Below, one piece after another: positions 25,921 through 35,054 of a stretch of DNA of 64,000 nt; positions within the stretch are counted from its first letter, which is position 1; each line of letters starts with the position of its first letter. The DNA is from Bacillota bacterium. Lineage in GTDB: Bacteria > Bacillota > UBA4882 > UBA8346. The position numbers and the translations under genes are program-made. The notes beneath the pieces were generated by a model that saw only the letters and a list, made by a program, of their open reading frames with translations, did not search any database and was not told the origin of the DNA. The stretch lies in contig JAEZCE010000041.1 of the NCBI GenBank assembly GCA_023429995.1, positions 1 through 64,000 of the forward strand, written 5' to 3'.

Positions 25921-27057
25921 ATGAGTAAAGGAAAGATCCTTGTAGTTTTAATGGCTCTTGTTATGGTCTTCTCTTTAGTTACTGTATACGGAGCGGGCAC
26001 TATTAAACTTGGCGCCATTCAGCCCATCAGCGGTCAGGTTTCCGCATACGGTACCCAGACCCGGGATGCTATTATGTTGGCAGTGAGTGAGATCAATGCC
26101 AAAGGCGGTGTATTGGGTAAGAAAATTGAAATGGTAGTTGAAGATGATGAAGCTAGTCCCGATAAATCAATGAATGCCATTAAAAAGTTGGTTGCCCGGG
26201 ATAAAGTTGTCGGTATCGTAGGAGCCTTGACCAGCAAATGCTCCTTGGCAATTACCGAGTACGCGCAAGCCAAGAAGATTATTATGATTTCCCCTTCTTC
26301 AACAAACGATACCGTTACCGATGCCGGTGATTACATTTTTAGGGCTTGTTACAAAGATTCTTTCCAGGGCGAAGTTGTTGCGCAGTTCTCCTATGAGACT
26401 CTAAAAGCGAAACGCGCGGCAATCTTATATGATATTACCAATGATTATTCCAAAGGATTAACCACAAACTTTACTCAAAAGTTTAAAGCGCTCGGTGGTG
26501 AAATTGTCGCAACGGAAACCTACAGTACCAATGATAAAGATTTCAATGCCCAATTAACCAAAATCAAGGCCACGAAGCCGGAAGTTTTGTTTATTCCGGA
26601 CTACTACAGTACCATTTCGTTAATTGCTAAACAAGTAAGAGCTCAAGGCATGACCATTCCGATGGTTGGAGCGGATGGCTGGGATGAAATCACCAATAAT
26701 GCCGGCGATGAAGTATTAAAATGCTACTACAGCAATCACTATTCACCCGAAGCGAACGATTCGGAAGTCAAAAATTTCGTGAAGAAATATGAAGCCAAAT
26801 ATAAGATTACTCCGAATGCATTAGCTGCTCTTGGATATGATGCTACCTATATCTTGGCAGAAGCAATTCAGAAAGCGGGTTCGACTCAGCCGGAAAAAAT
26901 TAAAGCGGCGATGATGAAAACCAACCGTAAATTTGTAACGGGCCGTATTAAATTCGATGCCAAACGAAATCCTGTTAAGTCCGCAATTATGTTAGAAATC
27001 GTCAAAGGCGCGGATGGTAAATTGTCAACCAAATATGCAGGAACAGTTAATCCGTGA
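25921..27057 (+). CDS. livK: Branched-chain amino acid ABC transporter, substrate-binding protein
   Basis: A 378-residue periplasmic-binding-type protein of the LivK/LivJ family. A signal peptide (residues 1-25, ending VYGAG) is followed by IKLGAIQPISGQVSAYG and later VGIVGALTSKC and ISPSSTNDTVTD, the typical amino-acid-site region. There is no lipobox Cys, so membrane retention is not explained; a TM-type signal anchor is possible. It heads the livKHMGF operon, and a strong hairpin after its stop probably raises its mRNA level over the other genes. Confidence 0.93.
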   Translation: MSKGKILVVLMALVMVFSLVTVYGAGTIKLGAIQPISGQVSAYGTQTRDAIMLAVSEINAKGGVLGKKIEMVVEDDEASPDKSMNAIKKLVARDKVVGIVGALTSKCSLAITEYAQAKKIIMISPSSTNDTVTDAGDYIFRACYKDSFQGEVVAQFSYETLKAKRAAILYDITNDYSKGLTTNFTQKFKALGGEIVATETYSTNDKDFNAQLTKIKATKPEVLFIPDYYSTISLIAKQVRAQGMTIPMVGADGWDEITNNAGDEVLKCYYSNHYSPEANDSEVKNFVKKYEAKYKITPNALAALGYDATYILAEAIQKAGSTQPEKIKAAMMKTNRKFVTGRIKFDAKRNPVKSAIMLEIVKGADGKLSTKYAGTVNP

Positions 27058-27113
27058 TTTTTTTAGGATTTAATATTGAAAAAAACTTAAGAATCGGTTA
27101 TAAATGAACTAGG

Positions 27114-27143
27114 ATAATGGGAGAATCGAAATTCTCCCATTAT
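27114..27143 (+). terminator. Intercistronic hairpin after livK
   Basis: A perfect 13-bp stem ATAATGGGAGAAT/ATTCTCCCATTAT with CGAA tetraloop. The T-run is poor, so it more likely protects or attenuates the livK message than fully terminates. Confidence 0.7.
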
Positions 27144-27272
27144 TTATGATAGATCTGTTGCAAGGAAGTTCCAAAATAGTTCTTTACGAATCTTTGCAGA
27201 TCCGTTAGTCGAGGAGAGATTTATCAATCATGCGCTTGCGCGTAAAGATATTGCTTATTAAGGGGTGGTCCT

Positions 27273-28175
27273 ATGGGATTTGCACAAGAATTTTTACAAC
27301 AAATAGTAAACGGGATATCGTTAGGAAGTATCTACGCCCTCATTGCTCTTGGTTACACCATGGTTTACGGAATTGCCCAATTGATTAACTTTGCCCACGG
27401 AGACTTGCTGATGCTCGGCGCCTTTACCGGATTTTTTATCTTAATTGCTTCAACGGTCACCCCATTAACTTTTATATTAGCATTTGTTGTCGCAATGGTC
27501 GTATGTGCGATCATCGGAATTTTAATGGAAAGAGCTTGTTACAAACCTTTACGAAGCGCACCTCGAATCAATGGCTTGATCACTGCAATCGGGGTATCAT
27601 TCTTTTTGGAAAACGGCGCGCGGGTTTTCCCGCCGATTGGGCCAAACCCGAAGCAGTTTCCCCTTCTTCCCAATAAATTTAGTTTAACGATTTTCGGGGT
27701 TGACATTAGTCAAACCCAGATCATTGTACTTTTGGTGTCGGTTTTATTAATGTTTCTCCTCAATTACATTGTTAATTATACCAAGGTTGGCAAAGCGATG
27801 CGGGCTGTTTCTTTTGACAGGGGCGCCGCATACTTAATGGGAATAAACGTTAATATCATTATTTCCTTCACATTTGCGATTGGTTCAGCTTTAGCCGCTG
27901 CAGCGGGTATTTTATTTGCAAGTGCTTATCCTCAAGTCGAACCGTTAATGGGCATGATGCCGGGTTTAAAAGCTTTTGTAGCTGCTGTTTTAGGGGGTAT
28001 TGGTAGTATTCCCGGAGCTATGATTGGTGGATTTATCTTGGGAATTGCAGAAACCTTAACCAAAGGTTTTATTTCTTCACAAATGGCAGATGCGATCGCT
28101 TTTGGGATTTTAATCATTATATTAATTGTCAAACCAGCCGGAATTATGGGCCGTAATATTAGTGAAAAGGTATAA
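27273..28175 (+). CDS. livH: Branched-chain amino acid ABC transporter permease LivH
   Basis: A 300-residue permease with about eight hydrophobic helices. The family signature SLGSIYALIALGYTMVYGI with NFAHGDLLMLGAF is at residues 15-50. The EAA-like loop AYLMGINVN and AVLGGIGSIPGAMIGGF occur later. A GGGGTGG ribosome site precedes ATG 27273. Confidence 0.95.
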   Translation: MGFAQEFLQQIVNGISLGSIYALIALGYTMVYGIAQLINFAHGDLLMLGAFTGFFILIASTVTPLTFILAFVVAMVVCAIIGILMERACYKPLRSAPRINGLITAIGVSFFLENGARVFPPIGPNPKQFPLLPNKFSLTIFGVDISQTQIIVLLVSVLLMFLLNYIVNYTKVGKAMRAVSFDRGAAYLMGINVNIIISFTFAIGSALAAAAGILFASAYPQVEPLMGMMPGLKAFVAAVLGGIGSIPGAMIGGFILGIAETLTKGFISSQMADAIAFGILIIILIVKPAGIMGRNISEKV

Positions 28176-28190
28176 CATGAGGTGAAGCAG

Positions 28191-29189
28191 ATGAATAAGA
28201 AAAAGAGAAATTTCCTAATTCCATTTGCTATAGTAATTGCAGGGGCGATTATTATAGTTGCTTTAATGTATTTGGGAATTTTAGACGAATATACCGCCCA
28301 GATTTTAACTTTTGCCGCTATCAATGTGATTGTAGCATTAGGATTAAATTTAATATCGGGATTCACCGGTCAATTAGCTCTGGGGCATGCGGGTTTTATG
28401 GCAATCGGGGCCTATTCCGCAGCTATTTTAATCATGAGGCTTCATATGCCTTTATTACCTGCAATATTAATCGGTGGAGTTATTACGGCTCTTTTTGGAA
28501 TCATCATTGGTTTTCCAACATTAAGACTTAAAGGCGATTATTTGGCTATCGTTACCCTTGGCTTTGGTGAGATTATCCGGGTGATTATGGTGAATATCGA
28601 AAGCCTGACCGGTGGCGCGGCTGGTTTGAAAGGTGTTCCTTCTTTTAGTAACGATATTAATTTGGGGCCTATCATCTCTTTTGTGTGGGTATACTTTTTT
28701 ATGGCAGCTGTGATTGTATTGGTCAATAATTTAATCAAGTCATCTCAAGGCCGTGCCATCGTATCCATTCGGGAAGATGAAATTGCCGCAAATTCAATGG
28801 GAATTAATGTTTTTTATTATAAAATGTTTGCCTTTACCCTCTCGGCGTTTATTGCAGGGATTGGCGGCGGATTATATGCCTTATTGTTTGGATATTTAAA
28901 TCCAACAATGTTTACTTGGTTAAAATCGATGGATTTTTTAATGATTGTCGTATTAGGCGGCATGGGAAGTATTGTCGGAACGGTGGCCACGGGATTTATT
29001 CTTACCTATCTTCAAGAATTCCTACGAATATTACAGGATTACCGTTTGGTAATTTATCCTTTAATTTTAATTTTTATTATGCTCTTTAAGCCAACAGGTC
29101 TTATTGGAATTGTCGAGGACTTGAAAAAGTGGGTAAAAAAAACATTTTTCAATAAGCAAGGCGCTATGAAAGCAGGTGGCCACGAATGA
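28191..29189 (+). CDS. livM: Branched-chain amino acid ABC transporter permease LivM
   Basis: A permease of about 332 residues. LNLISGFTGQLALGHAGFMAIGAY is the diagnostic region near 45-70 (quoted here in parts), followed by LRLKGDYLAIVTLGFGEI and MDFLMIVVLGGMGSI. ATG 28191 is chosen because GAGGTGAAG lies just upstream; a GTG at 28182 overlaps that site. It overlaps livG by ATGA. Confidence 0.94.
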   Translation: MNKKKRNFLIPFAIVIAGAIIIVALMYLGILDEYTAQILTFAAINVIVALGLNLISGFTGQLALGHAGFMAIGAYSAAILIMRLHMPLLPAILIGGVITALFGIIIGFPTLRLKGDYLAIVTLGFGEIIRVIMVNIESLTGGAAGLKGVPSFSNDINLGPIISFVWVYFFMAAVIVLVNNLIKSSQGRAIVSIREDEIAANSMGINVFYYKMFAFTLSAFIAGIGGGLYALLFGYLNPTMFTWLKSMDFLMIVVLGGMGSIVGTVATGFILTYLQEFLRILQDYRLVIYPLILIFIMLFKPTGLIGIVEDLKKWVKKTFFNKQGAMKAGGHE

Positions 29190-29974
29190 GTGTTCTGAAT
29201 GCAAAAAATATTTCCATATTTTTTGGCGGGTTAAAGGCAGTATCGGATTTTAATCTGATAATCGAGCCCGGGGAATTAATTGGTTTGATCGGCCCCAATG
29301 GCGCAGGTAAAACTACTATTTTTAATATGATTACCGGCGTTTATACACCCTCGGAAGGTGAAATCCTTTTCAACACCGGAAATGAATTGAAGAACATTAA
29401 TAAACAAAAGCCTTATCAAATAACAAAAATGGGTTTAGCCCGCACTTTCCAAAATATTCGACTTTTTAAAGACCTGTCTGTACTTGATAATGTGCGAATC
29501 GCTTTTCATTTTCAGGTACGTTATAATGCAATACAGTCCATTTTAAGAACGCCGGCTTTTTATAGGGAAGAAGAAGAAATAACCCAAAAGGCTCTGGATT
29601 TATTGAAAATTTTTAATATCCATCATAAAAGTAAAGAATTGGCTAAGAACCTGCCTTACGGCGAACAACGCAAATTGGAAATTGTGAGAGCTCTGGCTAC
29701 AAATCCGCGTTTATTATTATTGGATGAACCGGCGGCCGGAATGAACCCGCAAGAAACCAAGGACTTAATGCAACTGATCCAGTTTATTCGGACCAAGTTT
29801 AAATTGACGATTCTTTTGATTGAGCATGATATGAATCTGGTAATGGGTATTTGCGAACGGATTGTGGTTCTTGATTATGGACAGATCATTGCGGAAGGAT
29901 TGCCTGGGGAAATTAGTAAAAATCCCATGGTAATTAAAGCATACCTTGGTAAGGAGGTGGGTGCCGATGCTTAA
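29186..29974 (+). CDS. livG: Branched-chain amino acid ABC transporter ATPase LivG
   Basis: A 262-residue ATPase. Walker A GPNGAGKTT is near residue 36, the LivG-specific ARTFQNIRLF near 90, the signature is the variant LPYGEQRK, and Walker B LLLLDEPAAGMNP is followed by the H-loop in LIEHDMNLVMGI. Starts within the livM stop codon. It powers uptake with LivF. Confidence 0.95.
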   Translation: MSVLNAKNISIFFGGLKAVSDFNLIIEPGELIGLIGPNGAGKTTIFNMITGVYTPSEGEILFNTGNELKNINKQKPYQITKMGLARTFQNIRLFKDLSVLDNVRIAFHFQVRYNAIQSILRTPAFYREEEEITQKALDLLKIFNIHHKSKELAKNLPYGEQRKLEIVRALATNPRLLLLDEPAAGMNPQETKDLMQLIQFIRTKFKLTILLIEHDMNLVMGICERIVVLDYGQIIAEGLPGEISKNPMVIKAYLGKEVGADA

Positions 29975-30707
29975 TCATTTATCAATGCTTAATCCTTCAA
30001 ATATGCTCGCAGTGAAAAATCTAAATGTTTATTATGGAACCATTCATGCGCTGCATGATGTTAGTTTTGAAGTAGCCGAAGGAGAAATTGTTACTTTAAT
30101 CGGCGCAAACGGAGCGGGAAAAACTACAATTCTTCACAGCCTATCCGGGTTGATACCTAGTAAAGCCGAAGACATCGCCTTTATGAATCAAACTTTAATC
30201 GGTGTTTCGGCCAACAAGATTGTTGAAAGAGGCTTAGCTCAAGTCCCTGAAGGTCGGCGAATTTTCGCCAATTTATCGGTAATGGAAAATTTAGAGATGG
30301 GCGCATATACCAGACGGGATAAACATAATGTTAAAAAAGATTATGAACAGGTCTTCTCGAGCTTTCCGCGTTTGAAAGAAAGAATAAATCAAATAGCCGG
30401 AACATTAAGTGGTGGAGAACAACAAATGTTGGCCATCGGTAGGACTTTGATGGCCCGTCCTAAACTAATGTTAATGGATGAACCTTCGATGGGATTAGCG
30501 CCTTTACTTGTGAAGGAAATCTTTTCGATTATTGAAGAAATTAACAAAAGCGGTACGACGATCTTGCTTGTTGAGCAAAATGCCCATATGGCGCTTTCAA
30601 TAGCCCACCGCGCCTACGTATTGGAAACCGGTAAAATTGTATTGGAAGGACCCGCTGGAGAATTGGCCCAAAATGAGCAAGTAAAAAAAGCATATCTAGG
30701 CGGCTGA
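29967..30707 (+). CDS. livF: Branched-chain amino acid ABC transporter ATPase LivF
   Basis: A 246-residue ATPase. Walker A GANGAGKTT, signature LSGGEQQML, Walker B LMLMDEPSMGLAP and H-loop region LVEQNAHMAL are all intact. The ATG at 29967 has AAGGAGGTG nine bases upstream, within livG, giving an 8-base overlap. Earlier GTG at 29946 has no site. Confidence 0.95.
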   Translation: MLNHLSMLNPSNMLAVKNLNVYYGTIHALHDVSFEVAEGEIVTLIGANGAGKTTILHSLSGLIPSKAEDIAFMNQTLIGVSANKIVERGLAQVPEGRRIFANLSVMENLEMGAYTRRDKHNVKKDYEQVFSSFPRLKERINQIAGTLSGGEQQMLAIGRTLMARPKLMLMDEPSMGLAPLLVKEIFSIIEEINKSGTTILLVEQNAHMALSIAHRAYVLETGKIVLEGPAGELAQNEQVKKAYLGG

Positions 30708-30780
30708 GGAAAAGTTCTAAAGAAAAATCTTGCAATGCCGAATTTAATAATATCCACAAATATTAAAGGGGGTCGCAAGT

Positions 30781-31422
30781 ATGTTTGTAAAAGATCGAAT
30801 GACGGTAAATCCGGTTACTATTAAAGATTCAGCGCCTGTCATCGAAGCGGGTGAAATATTTCGCAAGAATAAATTTGCCAGGCTTCCGGTTATGCATGAA
30901 GAAAAATTAGTAGGGATTATTACTCAAGATGACCTTTTAAAAGTGAGTCCGTCGCAAGCAACGACCCTTAGTGTTTGGGAATTAAATTATGTTTTATCCA
31001 AGTTATTGGTTAAAGATGCCATGACGAGGAATCCGATAACGATAAGTCCAAATGTCACTTTGGAAGAAGCCGCTTTATTGATGAGGGAAAGGGAAGTTGG
31101 CGCCCTGCCAGTTATCGAGCAGGATAAACTGGTCGGAATTATTACCGAATCCGATATATTTGATGCTTTCATCGATTTAATGGGCTTAAAGCGAATTGGC
31201 GCCAGGATTTCCATTGACCTGGAAGATCGGGTTGGCGCGATTGCCCAAATAACGGATTTGCTTCGGGCTGAAAGTATCAACATTGTTTCGTTGGCGCTAT
31301 TTCACCGGGATCATAGTTCGGGAGAATTGGTATTAAGATTGGATAGTCCGCAATCGCAATCAATTGTTGAAAGATTAAAAGAAAAGGGTTACAAAGTACT
31401 TCATGTTTCCACATGGAACTGA
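30781..31422 (+). CDS. CBS pair with ACT domain protein (AcuB-like)
   Basis: A 213-residue protein: two CBS motifs (residues about 1-60 and 76-130; RLPVMHEEKLVGIITQDDL and ALPVIEQDKLVGIITESDI) and an ACT domain from about 139 (ISIDLEDRVGAIAQITDLL). CBS pairs bind adenosyl ligands and ACT domains bind amino acids, so it is probably a sensor. It follows livF by 73 bases with a GGGGG ribosome site and may be the last gene of the liv transcript, possibly adjusting branched-chain amino acid metabolism. Confidence 0.88.
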   Translation: MFVKDRMTVNPVTIKDSAPVIEAGEIFRKNKFARLPVMHEEKLVGIITQDDLLKVSPSQATTLSVWELNYVLSKLLVKDAMTRNPITISPNVTLEEAALLMREREVGALPVIEQDKLVGIITESDIFDAFIDLMGLKRIGARISIDLEDRVGAIAQITDLLRAESINIVSLALFHRDHSSGELVLRLDSPQSQSIVERLKEKGYKVLHVSTWN

Positions 31423-31502
31423 TTTTCCGTAAATTGCTTTTGTTTTGAGAACTATTCATTTTATTGTTGTTAAAGGGGTTTTAAAATAAATTGCAAGCTT
31501 AG

Positions 31503-31556
31503 AGATATACAATATATATAAATTGCCTGGAGGGAGGCTATATATATTGTATATCT
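31503..31556 (+). terminator. Long perfect hairpin with T-run
   Basis: An 18-bp perfect stem (31503-31520 with 31539-31556) rich in AT encloses a loop with an inner GCCT/AGGC stem. TATTGTTTTTTTTT follows. It closes the liv/CBS-ACT unit. The stem core TACAATATA resembles the inside of repeat family A. Confidence 0.75.
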
Positions 31557-31599
31557 TATTGTTTTTTTTTATAGTGATTTCTATAGCAGGAGGCTAAGG

Positions 31600-32895
31600 A
31601 TGTCAAGAGTGACCAAAATATACATATTGATTATTTGTTTTGCAATGATTTTTGTCTTAGGTAGCGGAGTGAATACCGCAAGATCAAAAGCTCCCCAAGG
31701 TAATCGCCAATTTGGGTTGTTAGCCTCTATGAGCGGGGCATTTGATATCCGTCTCCGGGAAACTCTGGGGCAAACTCACGAAATGAATCGTATCAATGAG
31801 AGTGAAAATGGAATGGGTGATAATCAGTTGCCGCCTGTGCCCGATCCGGCCGCTGTCAAAGGCGTTTACTTAACCAGCTGGATTGCGGGAACAAAAGCAT
31901 TTAATCAGGTGATAGATTTTATTCATAAAACCGAAGTAAATTCTTTGGTTATTGATGTAAAAGACGATACCGGTATGGTCAGTTACCCCAGTAAAGTGCC
32001 GTTGGTCAATTCAATAGGTTCAAGTTATAAAAAATATGATCCTGAAAAAATTATGACCGTGTTAAAACAGAATCAAATCTATCCCATTGCTCGAATTGTG
32101 GTTTTTAAGGATCCTTATCTGGCCAAACAACGTCCGGATCTAGCGGTCAAAAGCTCAGGCGGTGAATTATGGCATGATTACAAAGGCTTAAACTGGGTTG
32201 ATCCTTATAACAAAGAGGTTTGGGATTACAATATAAGTATAGCCAAAGAAGCAGTCAATTATGGCTTCCGTGAAATTCAATTTGACTATGTTCGGTTTAC
32301 AAGTGATGGGAATATTCGGGATTGCAGGTATCCAAAGATAGATGGACGTGTTAAATCCGATGTCATAAGGGATTACTTAAAATATGCCTACCAAGAGTTA
32401 AAACCGCTTGGAGTAAAAATCTCAGCGGATGTTTTTGGATTGACCTGCTCGGCTCAAGATGATATGGGAATAGGGCAAGTAATGGAAAAGGTAGCCGAGG
32501 GGGTTGATGTTATTTGCCCAATGGTTTATCCATCCCATTATTATCGAGGTCAATATAATATCGCGGACCCAGATAGCAGGCCTTATGAGACCGTTTATAA
32601 AAGCCTAACCGATGCCCAACAGAAAGTCGCAAATGTACCTCGGAAAGTAATCATTCGGCCCTGGCTTCAGGACTTTTCCCTTAGAAATCGCTATGGTAGA
32701 GAACAGTTGCTGGAACAAATCAAGGCTGTAGAAAATTCCGGTCTCAAGGAATGGATATTCTGGAATCCGAGTAGTCGCTATGATTACCGTAAATACCGTT
32801 TGAAAAATGAAGTACTTCATGAGGGAGCTGCGCCTAACGCGGAGATAAAACCGGATTTAGATACTAAGACCCTCATACCGACATCAAGTCCATGA
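31600..32895 (+). CDS. DUF4015 putative glycoside hydrolase (1)
   Basis: A 431-residue exported protein: signal segment at about 4-25, a poorly conserved stretch to 80, then a DUF4015 (COG1306) TIM-barrel-like domain. Characteristic strings are GVYLTSWIAG, VIDVKDDTGMVSYPS, YPIARIVVFKDPYLA, GLNWVDPYNKEVWDYN, IQFDYVRFTSDG, DVFGLT, CPMVYPSHY and PWLQDFSL. Asp and Glu residues at strand ends suggest a glycosidase, but substrate is unknown. A paralogue sits at 49574-50740. AGGAGG precedes the ATG. Confidence 0.88.
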   Translation: MSRVTKIYILIICFAMIFVLGSGVNTARSKAPQGNRQFGLLASMSGAFDIRLRETLGQTHEMNRINESENGMGDNQLPPVPDPAAVKGVYLTSWIAGTKAFNQVIDFIHKTEVNSLVIDVKDDTGMVSYPSKVPLVNSIGSSYKKYDPEKIMTVLKQNQIYPIARIVVFKDPYLAKQRPDLAVKSSGGELWHDYKGLNWVDPYNKEVWDYNISIAKEAVNYGFREIQFDYVRFTSDGNIRDCRYPKIDGRVKSDVIRDYLKYAYQELKPLGVKISADVFGLTCSAQDDMGIGQVMEKVAEGVDVICPMVYPSHYYRGQYNIADPDSRPYETVYKSLTDAQQKVANVPRKVIIRPWLQDFSLRNRYGREQLLEQIKAVENSGLKEWIFWNPSSRYDYRKYRLKNEVLHEGAAPNAEIKPDLDTKTLIPTSSP

Positions 32896-32923
32896 GGGAA
32901 TGCAAAATATAGAATAAATTTAT

Positions 32924-32952
32924 TTGCCTTTCTGAAAACCTTCTGGTATAAT
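32924..32952 (+). promoter_or_regulatory. SigA-type promoter of rplM-rpsI
   Basis: TTGCCT (32924-32929), 17 bases, TATAAT (32947-32952). The 100-base leader before rplM may hold an L13-type autoregulatory structure, which I could not establish. Confidence 0.7.
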
Positions 32953-33060
32953 AGAAAAGTCGTAAATTTATATGCGGCCCTTTTTTCTCGAACAGTTTCT
33001 GGTTTGCATCAGATGACTGATTGAGAAATTTACAGCATTCATGCAGGGGGGAATTTGAAA

Positions 33061-33495
33061 ATGTCAACTTATTTAGCTAAGCCCGGCGAAGTCCAGTGCA
33101 AATGGTATGTAGTGGACGCCGAAGGAAAAACCTTAGGAAGATTGGCCTCAGCTGTTGCCTCTATTCTTCGCGGAAAAAACAAACCGGAATATACTCCTAA
33201 CGTTGATTGTGGTGACCATGTTATACTTATTAATGCTGAGAAAATTAAGTTAACCGGGAAAAAGATGGTTGAAAAAATTCACTACACTCATTCTATGTAT
33301 CCGGGCGGGTTAAAGGCTTTATCTTATGGTAAGATGCTTCGGGAAAAGCCCGAATATGCACTTACGAAAACGATTTGGGGTATGCTTCCTCATAACCGCT
33401 TAGGTCGGCAAATGATTAAGAAATTGCGAGTTTATCGTGGTTCCGAGCATCCTCATCAAGCTCAAGTACCAGAAAAACTCGAGATTAAGGCCTAA
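33061..33495 (+). CDS. rplM: Ribosomal protein L13 (uL13)
   Basis: A 144-residue large-subunit protein with the usual MSTYLAKPGE start, KWYVVDAEGKTLGRLAS and the L13 signature MLPHNRLGRQMIKKLRVYRG. ATG at 33061 is preferred over the in-frame TTG at 33055 because of the family start and spacing from GGGGGG. It is cotranscribed with rpsI, 18 bases downstream. Confidence 0.97.
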   Translation: MSTYLAKPGEVQCKWYVVDAEGKTLGRLASAVASILRGKNKPEYTPNVDCGDHVILINAEKIKLTGKKMVEKIHYTHSMYPGGLKALSYGKMLREKPEYALTKTIWGMLPHNRLGRQMIKKLRVYRGSEHPHQAQVPEKLEIKA

Positions 33496-33513
33496 GAAAG
33501 GAGGAGAAAATAG

Positions 33514-33924
33514 ATGCCACGCGCTAAAAAAACAAGCAAATCAGTTTTTTATGGAACAGGTCGAAGAAAGTGTTCAATTGCTAAAGTCAGATTAGTATCG
33601 GGTCAGGGCAATATTATTGTTAACGGTAAGCCGGTAATGGATTATTTCGGGCGTAAAGTTCTTGAACTTATCGTTAAACAACCCTTGTCTGTGACGAATA
33701 CTGAAGGGAAATATGATGTTTTAGCCAGTGTACATGGAGGCGGCACCAGTGGTCAAGCTGGAGCTGTACGGCATGGAATAGCCCGTGCTTTACTTAAAGT
33801 GGAGGATGAGTTTCGGTCCCCTTTAAAAAAGGCTGGATTTTTGACTCGTGACCCTCGAATGAAGGAAAGACGTAAATATGGGTTAAAGAAAGCCCGTAAA
33901 GCTCCGCAATTCTCTAAACGTTAA
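33514..33924 (+). CDS. rpsI: Ribosomal protein S9 (uS9)
   Basis: A 136-residue small-subunit protein. YGTGRRKCSIAKVRL, HGGGTSGQAGAVRHGIARAL and the basic tail GLKKARKAPQFSKR, which reaches the P-site tRNA, are complete. AAAGGAGGAG precedes the ATG. Confidence 0.98.
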   Translation: MPRAKKTSKSVFYGTGRRKCSIAKVRLVSGQGNIIVNGKPVMDYFGRKVLELIVKQPLSVTNTEGKYDVLASVHGGGTSGQAGAVRHGIARALLKVEDEFRSPLKKAGFLTRDPRMKERRKYGLKKARKAPQFSKR

Positions 33925-33936
33925 TGATACAAACTT

Positions 33937-33963
33937 AAACACGACTTCAAGTCGTGTTTTGTT
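33937..33963 (+). terminator. Terminator after rpsI
   Basis: AAACACGACTT pairs with AAGTCGTGTTT, followed by TGTTTT. Confidence 0.8.
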
Positions 33964-33992
33964 TTATGCCGGATTCTTTTTGGAGGATAAAT

Positions 33993-34634
33993 TTGAAAGC
34001 TTTAATTGTTGGTGGAGGACCGGTTCATTTGCCTCAATTAGAACAGGAACTGGCTTTAAAACCTGAATTAGTGATAGCCGCTGATTATGGCGGCAGTTAC
34101 TTTGCGAAGCTGGGTATTTTCCCCGATATCCTGCTGGGCGATTTTGACTCCCTTTCTAAAACGGTTTTGGCTCAAATGAAGGATGCTCATGTGGAAATCA
34201 ATTCATTTCCCACGCATAAGGATTATACCGATTTGGAGTTGGCTATTGACTTTGCATTAACCAAAGGAACCCAACAGATTCGTATTTTGGGCGGCCTGGG
34301 TAACCGTTTAGACCATACGCTGGGAAATATTGCTCTGCTCCTTAAACCTTTATCAAAGTCAATAGAGGCTCATCTTCTCGATAAGTTTCACGATGTTTTC
34401 CTCATGGAAAACTCGGTCCAAATCATTAACAAACCGGGTTGGGCCGTTTCGTTAATCCCCTTTTCTCAAAAGGTTATCGGAGTAACGACGGAGGGGCTCC
34501 TATATCCATTGACCCACGCTGAACTTCATCTTGATTCCTGCCGCGGGATTCATAATGAATTCACGGAAGAAAAGGCAATGATTAAAGTAGATGAAGGGAT
34601 TCTAATTGTTGTTTGCTTTCAGGAAGTACAATGA
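33993..34634 (+). CDS. thiN: Thiamine pyrophosphokinase
   Basis: A 213-residue enzyme that phosphorylates thiamine to thiamine diphosphate. Motifs: ALIVGGGPVHL at the start, AADYGGSYFAKLGIFPDILLGDFDS (in parts) for substrate binding, HKDYTDLELAIDFA and RILGGLGNRLDHTLGNI. TTG at 33993 is chosen: GGAGG lies six bases upstream, whereas the longer open frame begins inside the rpsI terminator. Confidence 0.92.
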   Translation: MKALIVGGGPVHLPQLEQELALKPELVIAADYGGSYFAKLGIFPDILLGDFDSLSKTVLAQMKDAHVEINSFPTHKDYTDLELAIDFALTKGTQQIRILGGLGNRLDHTLGNIALLLKPLSKSIEAHLLDKFHDVFLMENSVQIINKPGWAVSLIPFSQKVIGVTTEGLLYPLTHAELHLDSCRGIHNEFTEEKAMIKVDEGILIVVCFQEVQ

Positions 34635-34703
34635 TATCTGAGATGTGCGAGGGTGACAAAATTACCAGTCCGCTATTGTCATTTTCGAATGAATCAATCC
34701 CAT

Positions 34704-34733
34704 TTGACTGAAAACATAAAAATTGTATATAAT
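34704..34733 (+). promoter_or_regulatory. SigA-type promoter of the ndoAI-ndoA operon
   Basis: TTGACT (34704-34709), 18 bases, TATAAT (34728-34733). Confidence 0.65.
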
Positions 34734-34771
34734 AAATATATTCATTGTAAAGTATTCCTGGAGGTGGGTTA

Positions 34772-35047
34772 ATGGCGCAGGCGAAACGAATTATGGTCAG
34801 TTTGCCCGATAGTCTCCTCCAAGAGGTTGATGGGATCGTCCGCCGGGAAACAGGAAACCGAAGCGCATTTATTCGGGAAGCAATGCTTTTATTAATTAAA
34901 GAGCGGCGTTATTGCGAAAAAATGAAGAGATGCCGGGATGGTTATCAAAAAATGGGCGAACTCAATCGTCTGTTAGCTGAAGATGGGTTGGAAGAGGATT
35001 TCCATGAACTGGAGAATTATGAGAATTATCTAGTGAAAGGGAACTAA
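34772..35047 (+). CDS. Ribbon-helix-helix antitoxin (NdoAI/EndoAI-like)
   Basis: A 91-residue antitoxin. A ribbon-helix-helix DNA-binding region occupies residues 6-45 (RIMVSLPDSLLQEVDGIV then NRSAFIREAML), and the acidic C-terminus EDGLEEDFHELENYENYL likely wraps the toxin. It starts behind GGAGGTGGG and lies 7 bases before the MazF-type toxin. Expected to repress its own promoter together with the toxin. Confidence 0.9.
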   Translation: MAQAKRIMVSLPDSLLQEVDGIVRRETGNRSAFIREAMLLLIKERRYCEKMKRCRDGYQKMGELNRLLAEDGLEEDFHELENYENYLVKGN

Positions 35048-35054
35048 AGCCTTT

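Noticed and set aside
32953..33060. L13 autoregulatory leader
   Set aside because: The region is short and I could not draw a structure matching the known leader with confidence.
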